From contig NZ_CP047020.1 of NCBI RefSeq assembly GCF_009796285.1, positions 1,798,001 to 1,862,000 on the forward strand: DNA of 64,000 bases. Reading direction: 5' to 3'. This document shows, piece by piece, positions 8,201-15,755 of the stretch (position 1 is its first letter; every line of letters begins with the position of its first letter). Origin of the DNA: Streptomyces broussonetiae (lineage in GTDB: Bacteria; Actinomycetota; Actinomycetes; Streptomycetales; Streptomycetaceae). The translations under genes and the position numbers were made by a program. The notes under the pieces are model-generated. The model was not told the origin of the DNA. It ran no database searches and saw nothing but the letters and a program-made list of their open reading frames with translations.

Positions 8201-8336
8201 CGGTTCGTTGGACCCACGCCCACCGCGCGGTGTGGGCACGATTCGGGTGTGCGAATGGATCTCGATAGGCTGAGGTCCACACCACGTTGCCGGATGGCCC
8301 CAGGCGCGGCGCGTACGCAAGGAGGATCGAGAACTG

Positions 8337-9575
8337 ATGGCAGGCAACTCGGACCCGCTCACGCCGCGGGCCAAGCTGGCCGTGACCGCGGGCAAGGCGG
8401 TCGCTGCGGCATCGCGCGCCGCGGGACGCGGCAGCGGGTCGGTGATCGGTGGCCGGGTCGCGCTGAGACTCGACCCCGACCTGCTCGCCCGGCTCGCGCA
8501 GAACCTGGACGTCGTCCTGGTGTCGGCGACCAACGGCAAGACCACGACCACCCGGCTGATCGCGGAGGCACTGCGCGCGGCGGGCCCGGTCGTGTCGAAC
8601 GCGCTCGGCGCCAACATGCCGGCCGGCATCACCTCCGCGCTCGCGGGCGGCTCGGAAGCCAAGTTCGGCGTCATCGAGGTCGACGAGAAGTACCTGGCCG
8701 GAGTGGCCCGGGACACCGACCCCAAGTGCATCGCCCTGCTCAACCTCTCCCGCGACCAGCTCGACCGCGCCGCGGAGACCCGGATGCTCGCCGAGAACTG
8801 GCGCGAGGGCCTGGCCGGCTCCAAGGCCGTCGTCGTCGCCAACTGCGACGACCCGCTGGTGGTGTGGGCCGCCTCGTCCTCCCCCAATGTGATCTGGGTC
8901 GCAGCGGGACAGATGTGGAAGGACGACGCCTGGTCCTGCCCGTCCTGCGGTGGCGTGATGCAGCGCCCGGGCGAGGAGTGGTACTGCGGCGAGTGCGGTT
9001 TCCGGCGGCCCCAGCCGACCTGGGCACTCTCCGGCGACCATGTGCTGGACCCGCACGGGTCCGCCTGGCCGATCCACCTCCAGCTGCCGGGCCGCGCCAA
9101 CAAGGCCAACGCCGCCTCCTCGGCCGCCGTGGCCGCCGTGTTCGGGGTGCCGCCGCAGGTCGCCCTGGAACGGATGTACCAGGTGCAGGCCGTGGCCGGA
9201 CGCTACGACGTCGTGCAGTTCGAGAACCGTGATCTGCGGCTGCTGCTGGCCAAGAACCCGGCCGGCTGGCTCGAGACGTTCTCGCTGATCGACCCGCCGC
9301 CCGCACCGGTGATCCTGTCCGTGAACGCCCGCGGGGCCGACGGCACCGACACGTCCTGGCTGTGGGACGTCGACTACACGCAGCTGACCGGCCACCCGAT
9401 CTTCGTCATCGGCGACCGGAAACTGGACCTCGCGGTCCGTCTGGAGGTCGCCCATCAGCACTTCCAGGTCTGCGAGAACCTCGACCAGGCCGTGCAGATG
9501 TGCCCGCCGGGCCGTATCGAGGTCATCGCGAACTACACCGCGTTCCAGGACCTGCGCCGCCGCGTCGGCAACTGA
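8337..9575 (+). CDS. murT: lipid II isoglutaminyl synthase, Mur-ligase-like subunit MurT
   Basis: A 412-residue Mur-ligase-family ATPase. With GatD it amidates the alpha-carboxyl of D-Glu in lipid II to D-isoglutamine. The ATP P-loop is SATNGKTTTTRLIAE, near residue 65. A four-cysteine zinc ribbon characteristic of MurT follows around 200-222 (CPSCGG ... WYCGECGF), and the C-terminus is a DUF1727 domain, the MurT signature. The ATG at 8337 follows AAGGAGG. It is followed after 21 bases by gatD, the expected two-gene operon. The product acts at the inner face of the membrane on cell-wall precursor. Confidence 0.94.
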   Translation: MAGNSDPLTPRAKLAVTAGKAVAAASRAAGRGSGSVIGGRVALRLDPDLLARLAQNLDVVLVSATNGKTTTTRLIAEALRAAGPVVSNALGANMPAGITSALAGGSEAKFGVIEVDEKYLAGVARDTDPKCIALLNLSRDQLDRAAETRMLAENWREGLAGSKAVVVANCDDPLVVWAASSSPNVIWVAAGQMWKDDAWSCPSCGGVMQRPGEEWYCGECGFRRPQPTWALSGDHVLDPHGSAWPIHLQLPGRANKANAASSAAVAAVFGVPPQVALERMYQVQAVAGRYDVVQFENRDLRLLLAKNPAGWLETFSLIDPPPAPVILSVNARGADGTDTSWLWDVDYTQLTGHPIFVIGDRKLDLAVRLEVAHQHFQVCENLDQAVQMCPPGRIEVIANYTAFQDLRRRVGN

Positions 9576-9596
9576 TCTTCGAAGGGCGATCACCTC

Positions 9597-10325
9597 ATGA
9601 GCGACAACCAACTGCGGCTGGTGTGGATCTACCCGGACCTGCTGAGCACCTACGGCGACCAAGGCAACGCGCTGGTCGTGGAGCGCCGGGCCCGGCAGCG
9701 CGGCCTGGACGTGGCCCGCCTCGACGTGCGCAGCGACCAGCCGATCCCCACCTCCGGTGACATCTACCTGATCGGCGGCGGCGAGGACCGGCCGCAGCGG
9801 CTGGCGGCCGAGCGGCTGCGCCGCGACGGCCATCTGCAGCGTGCGGTGCAGAACGGCGCGATCGTCTTCTCGGTGTGCGCCGGCTACCAGATCCTCGGCC
9901 ACGAGTTCATCAACGATCTCGGCCAGCGTGAGCCGGGCCTCGGCCTGCTCGACGTGGTCTCGGTGCGCGGCGAGGGCGAGCGGTGCGTCGGTGACGTCCT
10001 CGGCGACATCGACCCGCAGCTCGGCCTGCCCCAGCTGACCGGCTTCGAGAACCACCAGGGCGTCACCCACCTCGGCCCCGGCGCCCGCCCCTTCGCCCGG
10101 GTCGTCATGGGCAAGGGCAACGGCACCGGGGACGGCACGGAGGGCGCGTACAACGGGACCGTCTTCGGCACGTACATGCACGGCCCGGTCCTCGCCCGCA
10201 ACCCGCTGATCGCCGACCTGCTGCTCAAGCTGGCGCTCGACGTCAACGCCCTGCCGCCGATCGACGACCGCTGGTACGACGCGCTGCGCAACGAGCGCAT
10301 CACCGCTGCGCAGCAGCCCGCGTAG
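9597..10325 (+). CDS. gatD: lipid II isoglutaminyl synthase, glutamine amidotransferase subunit GatD
   Basis: A 242-residue class I glutamine amidotransferase of the CobB/CobQ-like type. The nucleophile is the cysteine in FSVCAGYQILG. The partner histidine is in the late GTYMHGPVLARNP segment, which aligns with the catalytic His of this family. It hydrolyses glutamine and channels ammonia to MurT. The gene lies 21 bases after murT, in the conserved order. No unusual residues are seen. Confidence 0.94.
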   Translation: MSDNQLRLVWIYPDLLSTYGDQGNALVVERRARQRGLDVARLDVRSDQPIPTSGDIYLIGGGEDRPQRLAAERLRRDGHLQRAVQNGAIVFSVCAGYQILGHEFINDLGQREPGLGLLDVVSVRGEGERCVGDVLGDIDPQLGLPQLTGFENHQGVTHLGPGARPFARVVMGKGNGTGDGTEGAYNGTVFGTYMHGPVLARNPLIADLLLKLALDVNALPPIDDRWYDALRNERITAAQQPA

Positions 10326-10336
10326 ACGTCGTTGCC

Positions 10337-10360
10337 GAGCGGCCTGGGCAACGGCCGCTC
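10337..10360. terminator. putative terminator after murT-gatD
   Basis: A perfect 8-bp stem (GAGCGGCC/GGCCGCTC) with an 8-base loop begins 11 bases after the gatD stop. The following bases GAGGGATTCTTC give only a weak T tract, which is normal for Streptomyces. Confidence 0.5.
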
Positions 10361-10481
10361 GAGGGATTCTTCAGCGCGGTCCGGCAGCCTCGTAGCGGGC
10401 CCGCCTGACGGCCCGTCCGCTCACATGTGCGGGCGCGTCCAGCAGGCGGACGCCCGCTACGGAGCGCCCCCCTCACGCCGG

Positions 10482-10487
10482 TAGGGT
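10482..10487 (+). promoter_or_regulatory. candidate -10 box of the pfkA promoter
   Basis: TAGGGT fits the Streptomyces housekeeping -10 pattern TAGNNT, about 67 bases before the pfkA start, leaving a leader of roughly 60 bases. No good TTGAC -35 element is seen at normal spacing. Confidence 0.35.
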
Positions 10488-10553
10488 GGCCGGGAATCCG
10501 CCGGACAACGTGGTCCGGTCTACCCGGCCCACGTTGAGAAGGTATTTCGGGCT

Positions 10554-11579
10554 ATGCGCATTGGTGTCCTCACGTCCGGCGGCGACTGCCCCGGCCTGAA
10601 CGCCGTCATCCGGTCCGTCGTGCACCGTGCCGTCGCCGACCACGGCGACGAGGTCATCGGTTTCCGGGACGGCTGGAAAGGCCTCCTGGAATGCGACTAC
10701 CTCAAGCTCGACCTGGACGCAGTGGGCGGCATCCTGGCCCGCGGCGGCACCATCCTCGGCTCCTCCCGGGTCCGCCCGGAGCATCTGCGCGACGGGGTGG
10801 AGCGGGCCAGGGGCCATGTCGCGGAACTCGGTCTGGACGCGATCATCCCGATCGGCGGTGAAGGCACGCTCAAGGCGGCCCGGCTGCTGTCGGACAACGG
10901 GCTGCCGATCGTGGGCGTGCCCAAGACGATCGACAACGACATCGCTGTCACGGACGTCACCTTCGGCTTCGACACGGCCGTCACCGTGGCCACCGAGGCC
11001 CTGGACCGGCTGAAGACCACCGCCGAGTCGCACCAGCGGGTGCTGATCGTGGAGGTCATGGGCCGGCACACCGGCTGGATCGCGCTGCACTCCGGCATGG
11101 CGGCCGGCGCCCACGCCATCGTCGTCCCGGAACGGCCCTTCGACATCGAGGAGTTGACGGCGAAGGTCGGTGAACGCTTCGAGGCGGGCAAGCGGTTCGC
11201 CATCGTGGTCGCGGCCGAGGGCGCCAAGCCCGAGCCGGGCACCATGGACTTCGACGAGGGCGGCAAGGACATCTACGGCCATGAGCGCTTCGCCGGGATC
11301 GCCCGGCAGCTGTCGGTCGAGCTGGAGCAGCGGCTCGGCAAGGAGGCGCGGCCGGTCATCCTCGGGCACGTCCAGCGCGGCGGCACGCCGACGGCGTACG
11401 ACCGGGTGCTCGCCACGCGCTTCGGCTGGCACGCGGTGGAGGCCGTGCACCGCGGCGAGTTCGGCCGGATGACCGCCCTGCGCGGGACCGACATCGTGAT
11501 GGTGCCGCTGGCGGAGGCGGTCGAGACGCTCAAGACCGTGCCGGTGGAGCGGTACGACGAGGCGGAGTGCGTCCTGTAG
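10554..11579 (+). CDS. pfkA: 6-phosphofructokinase
   Basis: A 341-residue kinase that phosphorylates fructose 6-phosphate in glycolysis. Clear motifs are the N-terminal GVLTSGGDCPGLNAVIR nucleotide loop, IGGEGTLKAA (the 'GGDGS'-type loop), the catalytic PKTIDNDI, and the substrate loop EVMGRHTGWIAL. GEGT rather than GDGT/S at the nucleotide loop places it with actinobacterial type III enzymes. S. coelicolor has three paralogues, and synteny with the rppA and arginine genes suggests this corresponds to the third (pfkA3), recalled from memory. It is monocistronic, bounded by a strong terminator. Phosphoryl donor is probably ATP but is not proved by sequence alone. Confidence 0.94.
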   Translation: MRIGVLTSGGDCPGLNAVIRSVVHRAVADHGDEVIGFRDGWKGLLECDYLKLDLDAVGGILARGGTILGSSRVRPEHLRDGVERARGHVAELGLDAIIPIGGEGTLKAARLLSDNGLPIVGVPKTIDNDIAVTDVTFGFDTAVTVATEALDRLKTTAESHQRVLIVEVMGRHTGWIALHSGMAAGAHAIVVPERPFDIEELTAKVGERFEAGKRFAIVVAAEGAKPEPGTMDFDEGGKDIYGHERFAGIARQLSVELEQRLGKEARPVILGHVQRGGTPTAYDRVLATRFGWHAVEAVHRGEFGRMTALRGTDIVMVPLAEAVETLKTVPVERYDEAECVL

Positions 11580-11595
11580 TTCACCCCGTGACAAC

Positions 11596-11627
11596 CCGCC
11601 CCCGGTCACGGCCGTGACCGGGGGCGG
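11596..11627. terminator. strong terminator after pfkA
   Basis: A 32-base perfect palindrome gives two 16-base self-complementary halves, beginning 16 bases after the pfkA stop and followed by TTCTACTCTT. Stability would be very high. It separates pfkA from the ctaG-like gene, whose own -10-like TACTCT (11631-11636) lies directly after it. Confidence 0.85.
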
Positions 11628-11681
11628 TTCTACTCTTGGGGCGGACAACTTGCACAACCCCCACGAAACAGGAGCCGCCGG

Positions 11682-12632
11682 ATGGACCACAGCGGGCACG
11701 GCATGATGATGGATCTGCCGCCGTTCACGCTGGGACGGGGGCTGGAATGGTCTACCGACCCGTTCTTCCTCGTCGCCTGTCTGCTCGGGCTCGGCCTGTA
11801 CGGCTGGGGGGTCGTACGGCTGCGGCGGCGCGGGGACGCCTGGCACCTCGGCCGTACGGTGTCGTACGTCATCGGTGTCCTGACCGTCGCGCTGGTGATG
11901 TGCACCAGGCTGAACGACTACGGCATGGTCATGTTCAGCGTGCACATGGTGCAGCACATGATCATCAGCATGCTGTCGCCGATCCTGATCCTGCTGGGCG
12001 CCCCGGTCACGCTGGCGCTGCGCGCGCTGCCCGTCGCGGGCAGGGGCCGCAAGGGGCCGCGTGAGCTGCTGCTGGCCCTGCTGCACAGCCGCTACATGCG
12101 GATCATCACGCACCCGGCGTTCACGATCCCGATGTTCATCGCGAGCCTGTACGTGCTGTACTTCACCCCGATGTTCGACTTCCTGATGGGCTCCAGGGCC
12201 GGGCACATCGGGATGATGGTGCACTTCTTCGCCGTGGGCATGGTGTTCTTCTGGCCGATCATGGGCGTCGACCCGGGCCCGAACCGGCCGGGATACGTGA
12301 TGCGGATGCTGGAGCTGTTCGCGGGCATGCCGTTCCACGCGTTCTTCGGTATCGCGCTGATGATGGCGTCGACGCCGATGGTGGAGACGTTCAAGCACCC
12401 GGCGGCATCGCTCGGCATCGACGCACTGTCCGACCAGAACGCGGCCGGCGGCATCGCCTGGGCGTTCAGTGAGATCCCGTCGGTGCTGGTGCTGATCGCA
12501 CTGCTTTTCCAGTGGTACGGCTCCGAGCAGCGGCAGGCCAGGCGCAAGGACCGGGCCGCGGACCGCGACGGCGACAAGGAGCTGGAGGCGTACAACGCCT
12601 ACCTGTCCTCGCTGCACGCACGGAAGGGCTAG
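11682..12632 (+). CDS. CtaG-family cytochrome c oxidase assembly protein
   Basis: A 316-residue integral membrane protein with about seven hydrophobic segments and a histidine/methionine-rich N-terminus (MDHSGHGMMMD), fitting copper handling. HMVQHMIISMLSPILILLG and GMPFHAFFGIALMMAS are signatures of the caa3_CtaG family, which is needed for assembly of the copper centre of haem-copper oxidases. The C-terminus is charged and cytoplasmic. No oxidase subunits are adjacent, so the target complex is inferred. Many Streptomyces carry several such paralogues, and this one could instead serve general copper delivery. Confidence 0.85.
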   Translation: MDHSGHGMMMDLPPFTLGRGLEWSTDPFFLVACLLGLGLYGWGVVRLRRRGDAWHLGRTVSYVIGVLTVALVMCTRLNDYGMVMFSVHMVQHMIISMLSPILILLGAPVTLALRALPVAGRGRKGPRELLLALLHSRYMRIITHPAFTIPMFIASLYVLYFTPMFDFLMGSRAGHIGMMVHFFAVGMVFFWPIMGVDPGPNRPGYVMRMLELFAGMPFHAFFGIALMMASTPMVETFKHPAASLGIDALSDQNAAGGIAWAFSEIPSVLVLIALLFQWYGSEQRQARRKDRAADRDGDKELEAYNAYLSSLHARKG

Positions 12633-12702
12633 CCGGAGCCGTCCCCTCCGGGCGGGATCCGGGGCACCATGGTCAAGGACGGACCATGAGGAGGGTGTCG
12701 CG

Positions 12703-12891
12703 ATGCCCGGTTCCACGAACGGTACGAACGGCTCGGCGAACGGCTCCACCAAGGCGATGGGGGCGCTCACGGTCGGCGGGCTCGTCGTCGTGACCGCGTA
12801 CACGGTCGTGCTCGGCAGCAACGGCTGGCTGTGGTTCGGCTGGGTGGTGCTGGGTCTGCTGACCCTCGCCATGGTCGTCACACAGTCGTAG
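12703..12891 (+). CDS. small single-pass or hairpin membrane protein of unknown function
   Basis: A 62-residue protein with a flexible Gly/Ser/Asn-rich N-terminus of about 18 residues, then two closely spaced hydrophobic segments (about 19-37 and 42-59). A GGAGG site precedes the ATG by 8 bases. It follows the CtaG-like gene in the same direction with a 70-base gap and could be co-transcribed. I do not recognise a family. The composition and ribosome site argue for a real gene. Confidence 0.7.
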   Translation: MPGSTNGTNGSANGSTKAMGALTVGGLVVVTAYTVVLGSNGWLWFGWVVLGLLTLAMVVTQS

Positions 12892-12944
12892 GTCCCGCAC
12901 CGCGGTCGCGCCGTCCTGCGCCCCGCGCCACCGGCGCGGCTGAT

Positions 12945-12950
12945 TACAGT
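12945..12950 (+). promoter_or_regulatory. candidate -10 box of a leaderless lrp transcript
   Basis: TACAGT ends 6 bases before the ATG of the Lrp-type regulator, with no ribosome site in between. This is consistent with transcription starting at the A of the start codon. Confidence 0.45.
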
Positions 12951-12956
12951 GCCCGC

Positions 12957-13442
12957 ATGAACAGCAGGAACGCGTCCTTCGACGATCTCGACCGGAAGAT
13001 CATCACCGCACTGATGGCGCACGCCCGGACCAGCTTCGCCGAGATCGGCGCGGCGATCGGGCTGTCGTCCACCGCGGTCAAGCGGCGCGTGGACCGGCTG
13101 CGCGAGACCGGTGTGATCACCGGGTTCACGGCCACGGTGCAGCCCTCGGCGCTGGGCTGGCGCACCGAGGCGTACGTCGAGGTGTACTGCGAGGGCGCGG
13201 CCCCGCCCCGGCGGCTGGCGGAGGTCGTCCGGGCCTATCCGGAGATCACTGCGGCCATGACGGTGACCGGGGCCGCGGACGCGCTGCTGCACGTGCGGGC
13301 CCGCGACGTGGAGCACTTCGAGGAGGTGCTGGAGCGGATCCGCACCGAGCCGTTCATCCGCAAGACGATCAGCGTGATGGTGCTCTCCCACCTCCTGCCG
13401 GAAAGCCCCGAAGCGGGCGCCACCCAGGCGGCCCCCGAATGA
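12957..13442 (+). CDS. Lrp/AsnC family transcriptional regulator
   Basis: A 161-residue feast/famine regulator. The N-terminal winged helix is at about 8-50 (FDDLDRKIITALMAHARTSF, then IGLSSTAVKRRVDRLRETGVI). The C-terminal alpha-beta RAM domain is at about 65-145 and includes VTGAADALLHVRARD, the effector-binding and octamer surface. It is immediately upstream of the dimethylargininase and ornithine aminotransferase genes, and a 12-bp inverted repeat lies in the gap, so it probably controls that operon in response to arginine or ornithine. The start at 12957 is chosen over 12831 because the domain begins there and a -10-like box is adjacent. Confidence 0.92.
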   Translation: MNSRNASFDDLDRKIITALMAHARTSFAEIGAAIGLSSTAVKRRVDRLRETGVITGFTATVQPSALGWRTEAYVEVYCEGAAPPRRLAEVVRAYPEITAAMTVTGAADALLHVRARDVEHFEEVLERIRTEPFIRKTISVMVLSHLLPESPEAGATQAAPE

Positions 13443-13448
13443 CACGGA

Positions 13449-13504
13449 GCATGCGCAGCACTCGTGCGTGTACGCCGCTGACAACGCATCGATGCTGCGC
13501 ATGC
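13449..13504. promoter_or_regulatory. 12-bp inverted repeat, candidate Lrp operator for ddaH-rocD
   Basis: GCATGCGCAGCA (13449-13460) and its exact complement TGCTGCGCATGC (13493-13504) are separated by 32 bases, so their centres are 44 bases apart, about four helical turns. That spacing suits a regulator that wraps DNA on one face, as Lrp octamers do. The repeat lies 92 bases or more before the ddaH start. Confidence 0.6.
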
Positions 13505-13595
13505 ACGCAGCTTTTCGCGCTTGTCGGTCGCCGATCTCCGTTTCTACGGTTGTGTCACCCCTCAGTGACACACAGGAAAGCGGAGGAAACCCTCT

Positions 13596-14405
13596 GTGCC
13601 CGAAAATCGTGTGCCGCGCCCCCGGCGCTTTCTCGTCTGTGAACCCAGACATTTCGCCGTCAGTTACGCGATCAACCCGTGGATGCATCCCGATCGTCCC
13701 GTCGATGTGGACCTCGCCCAGGAGCAGTGGCAGGCGCTGATCCGCGCCTACCGCACCCACGGGCACCGCGTCGAGTCGGTCGAGCCGGTGCCCGGCCTGC
13801 CCGACATGGTCTTCGCGGCCAACGCGGCGTTCGTGGTCGGCGGCCGGGTCTTCGGCTCCCTGTTCCACGCGTCCGAGCGGCGTCCCGAGTCGCTGCACTA
13901 CGACACCTGGTTCAAGACGGCGGGCTACGACGTGTACCGCCCCGAGTCGGTGACCGAGGGCGAGGGAGACCTGGTGTGGACGGGCCGGTACGTGCTCGCC
14001 GGCACCGGGTTCCGCACCACCCGCGAGGCCCACCGCGAGGCCCAGGAGTTCCTCGGCCATCCGGTGATCGGCCTGACCCTGGTGGATCCGTACTTCTACC
14101 ACCTGGACACGGCGCTGTTCGTCCTCGACGACGACAACGTCTGCTACTACCCCGAGGCGTTCTCGGCGGGCAGCCGCGAGGTACTGCGGCGCCTGTACCC
14201 GGACGCGGTCCTCGCCACCCGCGACGACGCGCTGGCGTGGGGCCTGAACTCCGTGTCCGACGGCCGCAACGTCTTCATCGCCCCCCAGGCCGAGGCACTG
14301 GCCGAGAATCTCGCCGGCCACGGTTACGTCCCCGTCCCCGTCGACCTGTCGGAGTTCCACAAGGCCGGCGGCGGCATCAAGTGCTGCACCCAGGAGATCC
14401 GCTGA
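13596..14405 (+). CDS. ddaH: N(G),N(G)-dimethylarginine dimethylaminohydrolase family protein
   Basis: A 269-residue guanidine-modifying enzyme (amidinotransferase/DDAH fold) that would hydrolyse dimethylarginine, or a related guanidine, to citrulline and an amine. Substrate-gripping FAANAAFVVGG, the catalytic-His strand YHLDTALFVLDDDN and a C-terminal nucleophile motif GGGIKCCTQEI (Cys 263/264) are visible. The GTG start has a CGGAGG site 9 bases upstream. Its stop overlaps the rocD start by one base (TGATG), so the two are translationally coupled. Pairing with ornithine aminotransferase indicates arginine-type catabolism; arginine deiminase activity cannot be excluded. Confidence 0.88.
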   Translation: MPENRVPRPRRFLVCEPRHFAVSYAINPWMHPDRPVDVDLAQEQWQALIRAYRTHGHRVESVEPVPGLPDMVFAANAAFVVGGRVFGSLFHASERRPESLHYDTWFKTAGYDVYRPESVTEGEGDLVWTGRYVLAGTGFRTTREAHREAQEFLGHPVIGLTLVDPYFYHLDTALFVLDDDNVCYYPEAFSAGSREVLRRLYPDAVLATRDDALAWGLNSVSDGRNVFIAPQAEALAENLAGHGYVPVPVDLSEFHKAGGGIKCCTQEIR

Positions 14406-15637
14406 TGACCGCGCCCACCCGTGCATCCGTGCGCACGCGTACGTCCGCCGAGCTGATCCGCGCCGAGGAGCCGGTCCTCGCGCACAACTACCACCCGCTG
14501 CCCGTGGTGGTCGCCCGGGCAGAGGGCGCCTGGGTCGAGGACGTCGAGGGCCGGCGCTACCTCGACATGCTCGCCGGCTACTCGGCGCTGAACTTCGGCC
14601 ACCGTCACCCGGCGCTGATCGAGGCCGCGCACCGCCAGCTCGACCAGCTGACGCTCACCTCCCGCGCCTTCCACAACGACCGGCTCGCCGAGTTCGCCGA
14701 GCGACTCGCCGAGCTGGCCGGGCTGGACATGGTGCTGCCGATGAACACCGGCGCGGAGGCCGTGGAGAGCGCCGTCAAGGTGGCCCGCAAGTGGGCGTAC
14801 GACGTCAAGGGCGTCCCGGACGGGCGGGCGACCATCGTCGTGGCGGCGGAGAACTTCCACGGCCGTACGACGACCATCGTCAGCTTCTCCACCGACGAGA
14901 CCGCCCGGACCGGCTTCGGCCCGTTCACGCCGGGCTTCAGGATCGTGCCGTACGACGACCTGGCCGCGCTGGAGGAGGCGGTCGACGAGACGACGGCGGC
15001 GGTGCTGATCGAGCCCGTCCAGGGCGAGGCGGGCGTCATCATCCCCTCTGCCGGCTACCTCGCCGGAGTACGCGAGCTGACCCGGCGCAAGGGCTGTCTG
15101 TTCATCGCGGACGAGATCCAGTCGGGCCTCGGCCGCACGGGCCGCACCTTCGCCGTGGAGCACGAGGACGTCGTGCCGGACGTGCTGCTGCTCGGCAAGG
15201 CACTCGGTGGCGGCATCGTGCCGGTGTCGGCGGTGGTGGCCCGGCGCGAGGTGCTGGGCGTGCTGCACCCGGGTGAGCACGGCTCCACGTTCGGCGGCAA
15301 CCCGCTCGCGGCGGCGGTCGGCACGGCCGTGGTCGACCTGCTGCAAACCGGTGAGTTCCAGCGGCGGGCCGCCGAGCTGGGGGTGGTCCTGCGCGACGGG
15401 CTGGCCGAGCTGGTCGGTGCGGGCGTGGTCGGTTTCCGGGCGCGCGGTCTGTGGGCGGGTGTCGACGTCGATCCGGCGATCGGCAGCGGACGTGAGATCA
15501 GCGAGCGGCTGATGCGGGAGGGGATCCTGGTCAAGGACACGCACGGGTCCACGATCCGGCTGGCACCCCCGCTGACCGTCACGGCGGAGGAACTGCGCTC
15601 CGCGCTGGCGGCGCTCAAGCAGGTGCTGGGTTCCTGA
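14405..15637 (+). CDS. rocD: ornithine aminotransferase
   Basis: A 410-residue class III PLP aminotransferase that converts ornithine and 2-oxoglutarate to glutamate semialdehyde and glutamate. The PLP lysine is in [15 protein letters not shown]. Cofactor contacts include the [15 protein letters not shown] loop and the aspartate of [14 protein letters not shown]. Substrate-gate features of ornithine enzymes include [20 protein letters not shown] at the N-terminus. The start overlaps the ddaH stop by one base. Together they feed arginine-derived carbon and nitrogen to glutamate. A strong hairpin closes the operon. Confidence 0.94.
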   Translation: MTAPTRASVRTRTSAELIRAEEPVLAHNYHPLPVVVARAEGAWVEDVEGRRYLDMLAGYSALNFGHRHPALIEAAHRQLDQLTLTSRAFHNDRLAEFAERLAELAGLDMVLPMNTGAEAVESAVKVARKWAYDVKGVPDGRATIVVAAENFHGRTTTIVSFSTDETARTGFGPFTPGFRIVPYDDLAALEEAVDETTAAVLIEPVQGEAGVIIPSAGYLAGVRELTRRKGCLFIADEIQSGLGRTGRTFAVEHEDVVPDVLLLGKALGGGIVPVSAVVARREVLGVLHPGEHGSTFGGNPLAAAVGTAVVDLLQTGEFQRRAAELGVVLRDGLAELVGAGVVGFRARGLWAGVDVDPAIGSGREISERLMREGILVKDTHGSTIRLAPPLTVTAEELRSALAALKQVLGS

Positions 15638-15642
15638 CCGGG

Positions 15643-15669
15643 GCGGGGGCGGCCGCATGCCGCCCCCGC
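15643..15669. terminator. terminator after ddaH-rocD
   Basis: An 11-bp perfect stem (GCGGGGGCGGC/GCCGCCCCCGC) with loop CGCAT begins 5 bases after the rocD stop. It has no long T tract, but its stability is high. Confidence 0.7.
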
Positions 15670-15755
15670 TCGTCCGTGCGCCCCCACCCGATGCCCGAAG
15701 AGTGAAGTTTGAGAAAATAAGGGGTAGACCACTCTCAGCGACAGAGAGGTCGGCC

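Noticed and set aside
10473..14426. 1317-codon minus-strand ORF covering pfkA, ctaG, lrp and ddaH
   Set aside because: It spans several well-supported genes and a 32-base terminator, has no recognisable domains and shows low-complexity composition.
15700..15730. SigB-type promoter (GTTT and GGGTAG) before the first PAS phosphatase
   Set aside because: The spacing between the two elements is about 11 bases, shorter than the 14-16 expected, so it is noted only as a weak hint.
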